Of a DNA stretch of 64,000 bases, positions 7,617 to 15,150 are shown piece after piece. Source of the DNA: Candidatus Chlorohelix allophototropha (lineage in GTDB: Bacteria > Chloroflexota > Chloroflexia > Chloroheliales > Chloroheliaceae). The stretch's first letter is position 1. Each line of letters opens with the position of its first letter. The notes under the pieces were generated by a model. That model was not told the DNA's origin, did no database searches, and saw only the letters and a list, made by a program, of their open reading frames with translations. The position numbers and the translations under genes are program-made. The DNA lies in contig NZ_CP128401.1 of the NCBI RefSeq assembly GCF_030389965.1, positions 248,001 to 312,000 on the forward strand, read 5' to 3'.

Positions 7617-7910
7617 ATGAGCGGGATAAAACTGGGAGTGCAAGTAGCCGATGCCGCAAAATTGCTGCCAAAGCAGGGTAAAACGGCTATCAAGGGCGCA
7701 TTATTAGGTGAGATCAAGCCCGACTCACTAGCAGCTAAATCTGGTATGAGGGAAGGCGATATAATCATTGCATTGCAAGGGCACTCAATTCACGGGGTGG
7801 AAGACCTGGCAAAAGAACTACAAAGGGTAGCGATTGCACATTTGCAAGAACCCACTGTAACTATCTGGAGGGAAGGGCGCGAGGAGTTATTATATCTAGA
7901 GGTGAACTAA
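7617..7910 (+). CDS. Stand-alone PDZ-domain protein
   Basis: A 97-residue protein made of little more than one PDZ domain, with the carboxylate-binding-type loop early and the G-M-R-E-G-D-I-I-I-A-L motif near residue 43. There is no signal peptide, membrane segment or protease domain, unlike the usual PDZ carriers such as HtrA or RseP. It follows the glutaredoxin by 12 bp. A scaffold or adaptor role for the rhodanese-glutaredoxin pair is possible but not shown. Confidence 0.75.
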   Translation: MSGIKLGVQVADAAKLLPKQGKTAIKGALLGEIKPDSLAAKSGMREGDIIIALQGHSIHGVEDLAKELQRVAIAHLQEPTVTIWREGREELLYLEVN

Positions 7911-7931
7911 ACAGCATCTGGCACAGTGTGG

Positions 7932-8156
7932 CTAGTAACTTTCTTCGGTCTGCTGTGACATGGGGGAAAGTTTCTGTGTCTCAGCCAATCGCTTCAGTAG
8001 AATTTGCATAGATGACGCGCACGGACCCTTACCACCGTTGTTTCGGGTCAGTAGCATATGTTTTGCCAGTAGGTTTTCCATTAGTGCCACGCCGATTTCG
8101 CCCAGGAATTAATACTGTTCCTCAACTTCCTGGTCGTAGGGTAGTACCGGACGAAC
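7932..8156 (-). pseudogene. Degenerate reading frame, unidentified
   Basis: A 75-codon minus-strand frame is open except for one internal TAA around 8110. Its translation is protein-like, including F-L-G-E-I-G-V-A-L-M-E-N-L-L and a lysine/leucine-rich end. It lies downstream of tusA-2 with no start or ribosome site. I do not recognise the family. It may be the tail of a decayed gene, or chance. Confidence 0.25.
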
Positions 8157-8193
8157 TTATAAATTTGCCCGGTAGCCTACTTGAAACTCCGCG

Positions 8194-8433
8194 TTATTTC
8201 ACTTTGCGGACGATAAAACGGGTAGCGCCTTCCGTCGTTTCCATTCCCAGAAACTCCTGTTTGGCTTTTTCAATCCATGCTGGAATATCCTTGCGACTAC
8301 CTTCATCGCCGGAAATCACCGCAATTACATCTCCCACCTGAGCGGCTTTAACCTGCCGAATCAGTTCCATCAAAGGTCCGGGGCAAAAACTGCCACGTGC
8401 ATCAGACTCTTTGGTAATTACTACCCCTTCCAT
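8194..8433 (-). CDS. tusA: TusA-type sulfur carrier 2
   Basis: A 79-residue TusA with D-A-R-G-S-F-C-P-G-P-L-M; Cys17 is the carrier residue. The ATG at 8433 lies 8 bp after AGGAG; the upstream GTG at 8442 is too close to it. It is the last gene of a trxB-dsrE2-tusA operon, a grouping that matches the Dsr/TusA sulfur relay known from sulfur oxidisers. It is a paralogue of the TusA at 5342, with most differences in the last 20 residues. Confidence 0.92.
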   Translation of the reverse strand: MEGVVITKESDARGSFCPGPLMELIRQVKAAQVGDVIAVISGDEGSRKDIPAWIEKAKQEFLGMETTEGATRFIVRKVK

Positions 8434-8482
8434 AACAATCACTCCTGTTGAATTGAATATCTTTGAATAAACAAAAGGCTCA

Positions 8483-8905
8483 CTAGATAAATAGAATAGT
8501 GCCGCCTTCGGATTCGTTTATAAAGCTGGCAACGCCGGTAACTTCACTAACCACTGGCTCCATGTCTTCCAACTTAATATCAAACAAGTCCATAGTCATC
8601 CCACAAGCCTTAATGGTAACATCTCCGATCTCCATAACTTCCTGAAGGGTCTGCATCCAGTTAGGTACTTTCTTAACCTGCATCATCTCCAGCGTTTGTT
8701 CGGTGTAATCTTCAAAATCCTTGCTAAATCTGATATTTTTCTGCCAGTCATCCTTGCGAAAACCCATCAAGCCCCAGAAAGTAAGAAAGATGAAGGTTTT
8801 CTTACCCATGGCAGCAGCGCCTGCGGCCAAGGTAACAGCACCCATAATCTTATCAACAGTGCCGGAAAAAAGGACGATTGAGAATTTGTCGGTGTCTTCA
8901 CTCAT
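8483..8905 (-). CDS. DsrE2-like protein (DsrE/F superfamily)
   Basis: This 140-residue protein has the DsrE2-type opening S-I-V-L-F-S-G-T-V-D-K and a conserved A-C-G-M-T-M-D-L-F segment near residue 100, whose Cys is the likely persulfide carrier. DsrE2 proteins are linked to TusA and rhodanese in thiosulfate or polysulfide transfer. It lies between thioredoxin reductase and TusA-2 on one transcript. Many DsrE2 proteins are membrane associated; this one has one weakly hydrophobic stretch around residues 20-45. Confidence 0.88.
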   Translation of the reverse strand: MSEDTDKFSIVLFSGTVDKIMGAVTLAAGAAAMGKKTFIFLTFWGLMGFRKDDWQKNIRFSKDFEDYTEQTLEMMQVKKVPNWMQTLQEVMEIGDVTIKACGMTMDLFDIKLEDMEPVVSEVTGVASFINESEGGTILFI

Positions 8906-8989
8906 ATTGAATCTCCTTTGCTGATCACAAAAACAGCATGAAATAACTTGTTATATTCGTGTATTTATTGGTTAATCAATACAGTAATA

Positions 8990-9952
8990 TTACCTTGGCG
9001 CTACTAAATTCATTTCTTCTCTTTCCGCCACCATTTCAAAATATTTTTCAGCATCAAGCGCCGCTTTGCAACCGCTTCCGGCAGCAGTAATTGCTTGGCG
9101 ATAGCGATAGTCAAATACATCCCCTGCTACAAATACACCCGGTACGTTGGTTTCACTTTCATTGCGGGTTATTAGATAACCCTGTTCGTTCATTTCCAGC
9201 CAGCCCTTGAATATATCGGTATTGGGTTTGTGCCCGATAGCTACAAATAGACCTTGCAAATTTATATTCTTTGTCTGTCCGGTTTTGAGATTACGCAGAA
9301 TCAGACCTTCGACCTTGCTTTCCCCCAACACTTCCTCTACCGCGCTATCAAAAAGCATTGATATTTTTGGATGGCTTAAAATACGATCCTGCATAATCTT
9401 GGAAGCGCGGAGTTTGTCCCGTCTATGAATCAGAGTGACTTTCGAGGCATATCTGGTCAGGAAAAGGGCTTCTTCTAAAGCGGTATCACCTCCGCCAATC
9501 ACTGCTATCTCCTTGTCCTTAAAGAAGAAGCCATCACAGGTTGCGCAGCCTGAAACTCCACGCCCCATCAGCCGCTGTTCGCTAGGCAGGTTAAGCCACA
9601 TTGCGTTGGCTCCAGTTGCCACAATTACCGCATTCGCTTCGAAGGTTTCATTATCAGTGAAAACCTTATGGAGAGTACCTGAGAAATCTACTCCAGTAGC
9701 GTCCACATCTACTATCCGTGTGCCGAAACGCTCGGCTTGCCGACGCATATTATCCATCAATTCTGGTCCCTCTATCCCTTTCGGGAAACCCGGGAAATTT
9801 TCAATTTCGCTGGTTATCATCAATTGACCACCCGGTTGGTATCCCGCAATAAGGGTAGTGTCAAAATCAGCACGACTGGTATAAATAGCGGCAGTTAGAC
9901 CGGCCGGTCCACTTCCGATTATCACTACTTTTTTGTTCTTTTCATCCTTCAT
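8990..9952 (-). CDS. trxB: Thioredoxin reductase
   Basis: The ATG at 9952 is preferred over an in-frame TTG at 9961. The roughly 320-residue protein has the FAD motif G-S-G-P-A-G near 13-18, the redox pair C-A-T-C (136-139), the NADPH motif G-G-G-D-T-A-L-E-E-A and the late G-D-V-F-D-Y. It transfers electrons from NADPH to thioredoxin or a related CxxC protein. Its placement at the head of a dsrE2-tusA operon suggests it recycles disulfides formed during sulfur transfer. Confidence 0.94.
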   Translation of the reverse strand: MKDEKNKKVVIIGSGPAGLTAAIYTSRADFDTTLIAGYQPGGQLMITSEIENFPGFPKGIEGPELMDNMRRQAERFGTRIVDVDATGVDFSGTLHKVFTDNETFEANAVIVATGANAMWLNLPSEQRLMGRGVSGCATCDGFFFKDKEIAVIGGGDTALEEALFLTRYASKVTLIHRRDKLRASKIMQDRILSHPKISMLFDSAVEEVLGESKVEGLILRNLKTGQTKNINLQGLFVAIGHKPNTDIFKGWLEMNEQGYLITRNESETNVPGVFVAGDVFDYRYRQAITAAGSGCKAALDAEKYFEMVAEREEMNLVAPR

Positions 9953-10105
9953 TTGTTGCAAAGACCTTTCTAATTAATGTGAAATCTTAATATAATCATT
10001 TTCAATAAATAGTTAAAATATGAATCGGCTTTGACTCATTCAGGTCAGGCTGCTAGCTGATGTATTACTCTGGAATATTAATTGATTAGTTGTTCTGATT
10101 GTAAT

Positions 10106-10160
10106 ATCTTAGCAACTAGGTTTTAAGAAACATTAAGACAAATATGAAGAAAGCTTAAAG
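10106..10160 (-). promoter_or_regulatory. Four-unit array plus -10 upstream of trxB
   Basis: On the minus strand units start at 10160 (CTTTAAGCTTT), 10149 (CTTCATATTTGT), 10137 (CTTAATGTTT) and 10127 (CTTAAAACC). TAAGAT starts at 10111, 16 bp after the start of unit four. It would drive the trxB-dsrE2-tusA operon through a leader of about 150 bp. Confidence 0.6.
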
Positions 10161-10315
10161 GTTTGGATTGGAGACAGCATTTGTCCGTTACCTGCTTAGA
10201 AATAGACCTAGATACAGAAATGAATCGGCTTAATCGTGACAAAGTACAGTACTTCTCTTTTGCTAACTCAATCAGTCTGAACATTTATCTCTACCGAAAG
10301 GCAGCGGATAACAAT

Positions 10316-10370
10316 CTTTAAACATTCCTTATATTTTCCACAAATACTCTTTATATTTTGCTGTTAAAAT
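10316..10370 (+). promoter_or_regulatory. Four-unit array plus -10 upstream of rhodanese 2
   Basis: Units start at 10316 (CTTTAAACATT), 10327 (CCTTATATTTTC), 10339 (CACAAATACT) and 10349 (CTTTATATTTTG). TAAAAT follows at 10365, 16 bp after the start of unit four. Unit three is the most divergent. Confidence 0.6.
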
Positions 10371-10425
10371 TCCAAGTAGTTGTGTTACCCTTTAGACCAT
10401 CAAAAGAAAGAGTTACATTAAAAAT

Positions 10426-10776
10426 ATGTTATTAAAGAAGCTATTCGGCTTTGGTCCGCCTCCTTATACGGTGCTTGGTCCTCAAGAAGTTGCCGAAAAA
10501 TTAAAAAGCGCCCGTCCTCTGATTGTGGATGTTCGGGAACAATATGAATATGCTCAGGGGCATATTAAAGGAAGCAAAAATATACCCTTGCGGCAGTTAC
10601 CGGAGCGAATTACGCAGCTTGGCTCTCAAGATCAAGAAATAATTATGGTGTGTGCCAGCGGGAGCCGTAGTAGTTCTGCCGCGAACTATCTGGTGAAAGA
10701 GGGATACACCAATATTTGTAACCTTAACGGTGGAATGATGTCCTGGCAAAGAGCTGGGCTTCCTGTCAAACGCTAA
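10426..10776 (+). CDS. Single-domain rhodanese 2
   Basis: This 116-residue rhodanese has V-D-V-R-E-Q-Y-E-Y-A-Q-G-H near residue 35 and the active loop V-C-A-S-G-S-R-S with the catalytic Cys. It lacks a signal peptide and should be cytoplasmic. It closely resembles the third rhodanese at 12560. It stands alone between its own array promoter and a terminator, so it is probably monocistronic. Confidence 0.92.
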   Translation: MLLKKLFGFGPPPYTVLGPQEVAEKLKSARPLIVDVREQYEYAQGHIKGSKNIPLRQLPERITQLGSQDQEIIMVCASGSRSSSAANYLVKEGYTNICNLNGGMMSWQRAGLPVKR

Positions 10777-10791
10777 TAATTTTCCCTATAT

Positions 10792-10830
10792 AAAAGGCTG
10801 CCTCATTGTTATGATAGTAGCCTTTTCCCT
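10792..10830 (+). terminator. Probable terminator after rhodanese 2
   Basis: AAAAGGCT (10792-10799) pairs with AGCCTTTT (10819-10826), with an inner imperfect CTCAT/ATGAT extension. It ends in TTTT and lies 16 bp after the stop codon. Confidence 0.65.
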
Positions 10831-10869
10831 GCTTTGTCTTATTGCCGATAATTTCTACTTACTGCCAAA

Positions 10870-10924
10870 CTTGACCAAAACTTGATATTTCTCCCATCTT
10901 GCCTTGATCTTTCTACCTCATACT
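10870..10924 (+). promoter_or_regulatory. Four-unit array plus -10 upstream of the 4Fe-4S gene
   Basis: Four exact 11-bp units start at 10870 (CTTGACCAAAA), 10881 (CTTGATATTTC), 10892 (TCCCATCTTGC) and 10903 (CTTGATCTTTC). CATACT follows at 10919, again 16 bp after unit four begins. The units carry CTTGA in place of the CTTCA or CTTTA seen elsewhere, so affinity may differ. Confidence 0.55.
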
Positions 10925-10974
10925 GAATGTAGAAAACATTCCAACTCCTTATGATAAGGAAAGGCAAGCAGATT

Positions 10975-11913
10975 ATGACTACCGCAAGTACAGGTACAGA
11001 CAAAAAACATCCCTTCCCAATTCGCCGTAAACCCGAACTGGTAAAAGACACCAAGCGAATCCATCTTCTTCGGCGAGCATCGCAGGTGGGCTTCACCACA
11101 TTAATCGCTTACCACGTAGTGGGCAATCTAATCAACAGCGATAACGGCGCTATCGCCAATCCAGAAGCTTATTGCCCCTTTGGGGGTCTCGAAACCGCCT
11201 ACAATTTCATTTCTACTGGCGGCAAGTACGTAGCACACACCCACCTTTCCAACGTAGTGTTGCTAGTAGCAGTGTTAGGTCTGACATTAGTGTCAAAATC
11301 AGCTTTCTGCGGCTGGATTTGCCCGCTTGGTGCAATTCAGGATTGGTTGCACAATTTCCGCCGCCTCTTCTTCAAGAAAGACCTAAAGCTACCCTTCACT
11401 ATGCCACGCTGGCTGGATAAAGCCCTTCACAGTGTCAAATACTTAGTGTTGGCTTGGTTGCTGTGGGAAACCGCTCAGGCTGGGTATATGGTGTTTCGCG
11501 ATTATGATCCTTGGTCAGCCCTGTTAAACCTGGGTAAAGAAGCCGCGCTGGGTGGAACTATTATCTTATTCACCACTCTGGTGTTATCGCTGTTCGTAGA
11601 ACGACCTTGGTGTACTTATGCCTGTCCACTTGGTGCAACGATTGGGCTGGTGGGAAAAGCTAGTTTGCTGAAAATCAGACGAGATGAAAGCACCTGCCTA
11701 TCCGGCTGTACCATCTGCAACAATGCCTGCCCTTCCAAACTGGAAGTAAAGAAAATGAAGAGTATCAGCAGCAGTGAATGTGTGAACTGCATGAGTTGTG
11801 TGGCAGGTTGCCCGACCGGAGCGTTGGCAGTGCGTTTGCCGATGTTACCGACTTTCAAAAAAGAAGAAAATGAACCGGTAATGGCGGGAGAAGCCGCTAA
11901 GAAAGAACTGTAG
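10975..11913 (+). CDS. Membrane-bound 4Fe-4S ferredoxin-type protein (NapH/YccM-like)
   Basis: The ATG at 10975 has AAGGAAAGG about 10 bp upstream and is preferred over 10951. The 312-residue protein has several membrane segments interleaved with two C-x3-C-P-L-G motifs (C-G-W-I-C-P-L-G and C-T-Y-A-C-P-L-G), the hallmark of NapH/NosR/RdxA-like quinol-electron-transfer proteins. Two 4Fe-4S binding motifs follow near the C-terminus (C-T-I-C-N-N-A-C-P and C-V-N-C-M-S-C-V-A-G-C-P). It probably moves electrons between the quinone pool and a periplasmic or soluble partner. Confidence 0.88.
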   Translation: MTTASTGTDKKHPFPIRRKPELVKDTKRIHLLRRASQVGFTTLIAYHVVGNLINSDNGAIANPEAYCPFGGLETAYNFISTGGKYVAHTHLSNVVLLVAVLGLTLVSKSAFCGWICPLGAIQDWLHNFRRLFFKKDLKLPFTMPRWLDKALHSVKYLVLAWLLWETAQAGYMVFRDYDPWSALLNLGKEAALGGTIILFTTLVLSLFVERPWCTYACPLGATIGLVGKASLLKIRRDESTCLSGCTICNNACPSKLEVKKMKSISSSECVNCMSCVAGCPTGALAVRLPMLPTFKKEENEPVMAGEAAKKEL

Positions 11914-11926
11914 AGGAGGTGAAATT

Positions 11927-12352
11927 ATGGGAACGACTACAAAGCGGCGACTGGCACCGAAAGTAAACCATTACGTGTATGGGGTTATGGCAGTAGTTAT
12001 CTTTATGGGAGTAATTCTAGGAGCCCAAGCGTTGGGCGTGTGGACTACCAGTGGCAAAGTGGATACCAGCGGTAAGGCAGTGGAGCTTACGGGCAAAGAC
12101 CCGGCTGAGATAAAGGGCTGGATGTTACTGGGAGATATCGCAACGGCTTACAATGTACCGTTGGCAGACATAGTAGCGGCTTTCAAGCTACCGTCTGACA
12201 CAACAGCTTCTACAGCAGTAAAAGACTTGGAAGGGAAGGGTGAGAACTTCTCAACTACCACCCTTAAAGTTTGGGTAGCCCAAAAGATAGGGGTAGCAGC
12301 CCCACCAACGGTTTCTACACCAAAAGCCGGAGGGGATAAGACCAAACCATAA
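11927..12352 (+). CDS. Membrane-anchored small protein with E-I-K-G-W-M domain
   Basis: A 141-residue protein with one N-terminal membrane helix (about 17-38) and a soluble domain containing E-I-K-G-W-M-L-L-G-D-I-A and a later L-K-V-W-V-A-Q-K-I-G segment. Similar segments occur at the C-terminus of some membrane 4Fe-4S proteins, so this is probably the separated accessory domain of its neighbour. AGAGGAGG precedes the ATG and the gap to the upstream gene is 13 bp. The tail is rich in Pro, Lys and Thr. Confidence 0.7.
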   Translation: MGTTTKRRLAPKVNHYVYGVMAVVIFMGVILGAQALGVWTTSGKVDTSGKAVELTGKDPAEIKGWMLLGDIATAYNVPLADIVAAFKLPSDTTASTAVKDLEGKGENFSTTTLKVWVAQKIGVAAPPTVSTPKAGGDKTKP

Positions 12353-12376
12353 CAATCTGCTTGTTTTTCAAAGAGC

Positions 12377-12412
12377 GGTAGTGGGAGAGAAATACTCCCA
12401 CTACCACTTTTT
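12377..12412 (+). terminator. Intrinsic terminator
   Basis: GGTAGTGGGAG (12377-12387) pairs perfectly with CTCCCACTACC (12395-12405) around a 7-base loop, followed by ACTTTTTG. It closes the 4Fe-4S operon. Confidence 0.88.
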
Positions 12413-12425
12413 GTTGGTAAATATT

Positions 12426-12480
12426 CTTTAACCTTTCTTCATATTTGCCACAAAGATTCTTCACTTTTTCTTGTTAACAT
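12426..12480 (+). promoter_or_regulatory. Four-unit array plus -10 upstream of rhodanese 3
   Basis: Units start at 12426 (CTTTAACCTTT), 12437 (CTTCATATTTGC), 12449 (CACAAAGATT) and 12459 (CTTCACTTTTT). TAACAT follows at 12475, 16 bp after unit four begins. Alignment with the array upstream of rhodanese 2 is gap-free. Confidence 0.6.
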
Positions 12481-12559
12481 ATTAATGTGACAGCCGGATG
12501 AGAAAATACCGACTTCAAAACCGCTATTAAAACTAGAATAATAAGGAAAAAGAAACTAA

Positions 12560-12895
12560 ATGTTCAGTTATAAAGCCTTACCTTTTGAGGAAATAACCCC
12601 ACAGCAAGCCGAGCAGCGGATGAAAAACAGCAAGTCACTGGTAATTGATGTGCGCGAACCGTATGAGTATGCTCAGGGGCATATTGAAGGCTCGAAATTA
12701 TTATCACTAGGTAACTTGACGGCAAATATTCACGAACTTTGCTCAAAAGATCAGGAAATTATCTTGGTTTGCCGGAGCGGCAGTCGGAGCGGCTTTGCTG
12801 CCCAACAATTGAGCGCCATCGGTTATAAGAAAGTCTATAACTTGAGTGGGGGAATGCTATCGTGGATGAGGGCGGGGTTGCCAACTACTAGGTAA
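12560..12895 (+). CDS. Single-domain rhodanese 3
   Basis: This 111-residue rhodanese has V-I-D-V-R-E-P-Y-E-Y-A-Q-G-H near residue 29 and the active loop V-C-R-S-G-S-R-S with catalytic Cys. It is the closest relative of rhodanese 2. It precedes the MBL-rhodanese fusion by 59 bp and is probably the first gene of a rhodanese-MBL-TauE operon. The basic residue after the catalytic Cys fits a thiosulfate-type rather than a phosphatase-type loop. Confidence 0.92.
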   Translation: MFSYKALPFEEITPQQAEQRMKNSKSLVIDVREPYEYAQGHIEGSKLLSLGNLTANIHELCSKDQEIILVCRSGSRSGFAAQQLSAIGYKKVYNLSGGMLSWMRAGLPTTR

Positions 12896-12954
12896 CTAAG
12901 CATCTTCATAATTTATTAAAAACAGACTCTATATTCAAAAAGCAGAGGATAAAC

Positions 12955-14316
12955 ATGTATTTCAAACAATTCAAACTGGAGGGAATGGGCTGCGCCAGTT
13001 ACTTGATCGGCTCCACCAAAAGTGGCGAAGCAGCAGTAATTGACCCTGCCTGGGAAATAGAGCAATATCTGGAAGAAGCGGCTGCCCAAAACCTCAAGAT
13101 AACTCAAATATATGAGACACACCTGCACGCTGACCATGTTTCCGGCAATCGTCGTTTGGCGGCAATTACCGGGGCACGGATTTATCTCCACAAGATAGCC
13201 GACGCCGCTTTCCCATACGTGGCGGTAGAGGGCGGTACTGAGATAAAATTAGGAGAACTGAATCTCAAAGTGCTGCACACTCCTGGTCACACTTGGGAGT
13301 CGATTAACCTGCTTGTAGAGGACACCAGCACTCCAAACTTTCCTCCTCACTTGTTATCCGGCGATACCTTGTTTGTCGGGGATGTGGGTCGTCCAGATTT
13401 TGCCGGGCAGGAAGGTGCTGGTACTCTTTTTGACAGCATCCAGCGCGAGATTTTGCCCCTACCTGATAACACCGAAGTCTATCCGGCACATCTGGCAGGG
13501 TCGTTATGCGGAAGAAGCCTCAGTACCGCTACCGTCTCCAGTATCGGCTACGAGAAAAAGACCAACCCAGCGCTTCAAATTTTTGACCGCAATCGGTTTG
13601 TAGACTTTTTAACTGCGGATTTACCGCCTGCTCCACCCGATTTCAAACGCATTGTAGGGTTAAACCGGGCTGGTTCACCAGAGGTGCAAACGAGGCTAAC
13701 TGAACTAAAGTGGGAAGAAGTTCAGGCTAAAATTCAGACGGGGGCAAAACTTCTAGATATTCGCGAACCGGAACAATACTGGAAAGAACATCTCCCCGGT
13801 TCACAAAGCGTACCGTTAGGACTCAGCCAGTTTGGGGCAACCGCTGCAATGTTTGTGTTGCCAGAAAACCCTATTATTATGGTTGCAGCAGACTTGGCGG
13901 CAATTCAAGCTGCACAAAATGGTTTGGGGGTAGTAGGGCGTTACAATGTAGCAGGCTATGTGCTATTTGATAAGGTAGCAGAACAGGCTCAAAGTGGGCT
14001 GCACAAGCGGTTGCTGGGTGAAGAACTGGCTTCAAAACTTACAGATGATACACCGATAATTCTGGATGTACGTGAACCGGGCGAGTTTGCGGTTGATGGG
14101 TTATTCGGTGCACTCAATATCCCACTGCGAAAGCTTCCGGTGCAATTATCCCAAATTGAGCAGACCCGTGATAAGTTGGTAGTGGTGCTCTGCGCTTCAG
14201 GATACCGTTCCAGCGTGGCTACCAGCTATCTGGAAAATCAAGGTTGGAAAATGGCACGCAATCTGAAGGGCGGGATGGATGCAATGAACGCCCTTAAAGT
14301 GAAGCAGCCTGTATAA
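12955..14316 (+). CDS. Metallo-beta-lactamase-fold hydrolase with two rhodanese domains
   Basis: The 453-residue protein has an N-terminal MBL domain (about 1-240) with T-H-L-H-A-D-H-V-S-G and the later H-T-P-G-H-T metal ligands, as in persulfide dioxygenases (ETHE1/SdoA type). A first rhodanese domain (about 255-345) has I-M-V-A-A-D-L-A where the catalytic Cys loop should be, so it appears inactive. The second (about 355-450) has V-L-C-A-S-G-Y-R-S with Cys. Known MBL-rhodanese fusions oxidise persulfide to sulfite and exchange it with thiosulfate. The TauE-type exporter lies 5 bp downstream. Confidence 0.9.
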   Translation: MYFKQFKLEGMGCASYLIGSTKSGEAAVIDPAWEIEQYLEEAAAQNLKITQIYETHLHADHVSGNRRLAAITGARIYLHKIADAAFPYVAVEGGTEIKLGELNLKVLHTPGHTWESINLLVEDTSTPNFPPHLLSGDTLFVGDVGRPDFAGQEGAGTLFDSIQREILPLPDNTEVYPAHLAGSLCGRSLSTATVSSIGYEKKTNPALQIFDRNRFVDFLTADLPPAPPDFKRIVGLNRAGSPEVQTRLTELKWEEVQAKIQTGAKLLDIREPEQYWKEHLPGSQSVPLGLSQFGATAAMFVLPENPIIMVAADLAAIQAAQNGLGVVGRYNVAGYVLFDKVAEQAQSGLHKRLLGEELASKLTDDTPIILDVREPGEFAVDGLFGALNIPLRKLPVQLSQIEQTRDKLVVVLCASGYRSSVATSYLENQGWKMARNLKGGMDAMNALKVKQPV

Positions 14317-14321
14317 AAAAG

Positions 14322-15071
14322 ATGGTCACTATTGTTACACTCGCAATCGGGTTGATAACCGGCTTACTTTTAGGTTTGGTGGGTGGCGGCGGATCAATTC
14401 TGACCGTCCCCGCCTTAATTTATTTGTTGGGCATTGGAATTAGCCCGGCAACAACAATTTCGCTTTTTGTAGTGGGCACGAATGCGGTTTATGGGGCAGT
14501 CCGACAGCGAGGTTCCAATCTCAATGTGAGTTACGCCCTCGCACTGGCTTCGACCGGGTTGGCAGGTGCACAGATCGGAAACTGGTTGAACCGAACCCTT
14601 CCAGACCGACTGCTGATGGCGGGTTTCGCTCTATTGATGCTGCTGGTAGCAGGTCTCATGCTTCGTCCGCCTAAGTTGAGCAATCTGAGAAATGAACCCG
14701 CACCGCTTAAACTACTCTGGTTCAAGGTAGGACTCATAGGGTTGGGACTGGGCTTTTTGACTGGGCTATTCGGAGTCGGCGGCGGTTTCTTGATTGTGCC
14801 AAGTCTGGTTTTATTGTTAGGTTTTCCGATGAGGAGTGCGGCTGCTACCTCTCTTCTGGTAATAGCCCTTAATTCATTCTCGGCATTGGCGGGAAGGTGG
14901 CCGCTGGTAGGTTTTGACCCTGCGCTGGCTTTTACCCTACTAGCTGCTGGGCTGGTTGGTACTACCGTAGGAGCAAAGTTGGCTAAACTGATACCGGATA
15001 AAACCCTCCGCTTTATTTTTGCCTGGGTAGTAATTGCCATCGGGATTTATATCGCTATACGGACATTCTAG
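14322..15071 (+). CDS. TauE/SafE-family (TSUP) membrane exporter
   Basis: A 249-residue membrane protein with about eight helices and the duplicated family signatures G-L-V-G-G-G-G-S near residue 19 and G-L-F-G-V-G-G-G-F near residue 147. The family carries sulfite, sulfonates or other sulfur anions. It starts 5 bp after the MBL-rhodanese gene, so the likely role is removal of sulfite produced by persulfide oxidation. The transcript ends at the terminator at 15073. Confidence 0.9.
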   Translation: MVTIVTLAIGLITGLLLGLVGGGGSILTVPALIYLLGIGISPATTISLFVVGTNAVYGAVRQRGSNLNVSYALALASTGLAGAQIGNWLNRTLPDRLLMAGFALLMLLVAGLMLRPPKLSNLRNEPAPLKLLWFKVGLIGLGLGFLTGLFGVGGGFLIVPSLVLLLGFPMRSAAATSLLVIALNSFSALAGRWPLVGFDPALAFTLLAAGLVGTTVGAKLAKLIPDKTLRFIFAWVVIAIGIYIAIRTF

Positions 15072-15072
15072 A

Positions 15073-15099
15073 AAAAGAGAGGGAGTTGCCCTCTCTTTT
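15073..15099. terminator. Intrinsic terminator, probably bidirectional
   Basis: AAAAGAGAGGG (15073-15083) pairs perfectly with CCCTCTCTTTT (15089-15099) around a five-base loop, followed by GTTTT. The genes on both sides converge, and the A-tract on the left arm could serve the minus-strand operon. Confidence 0.85.
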
Positions 15100-15150
15100 G
15101 TTTTATAAGGTTTTCCCCTGCCCTGCTTGCATAGTTGCAGATTAATTTAT

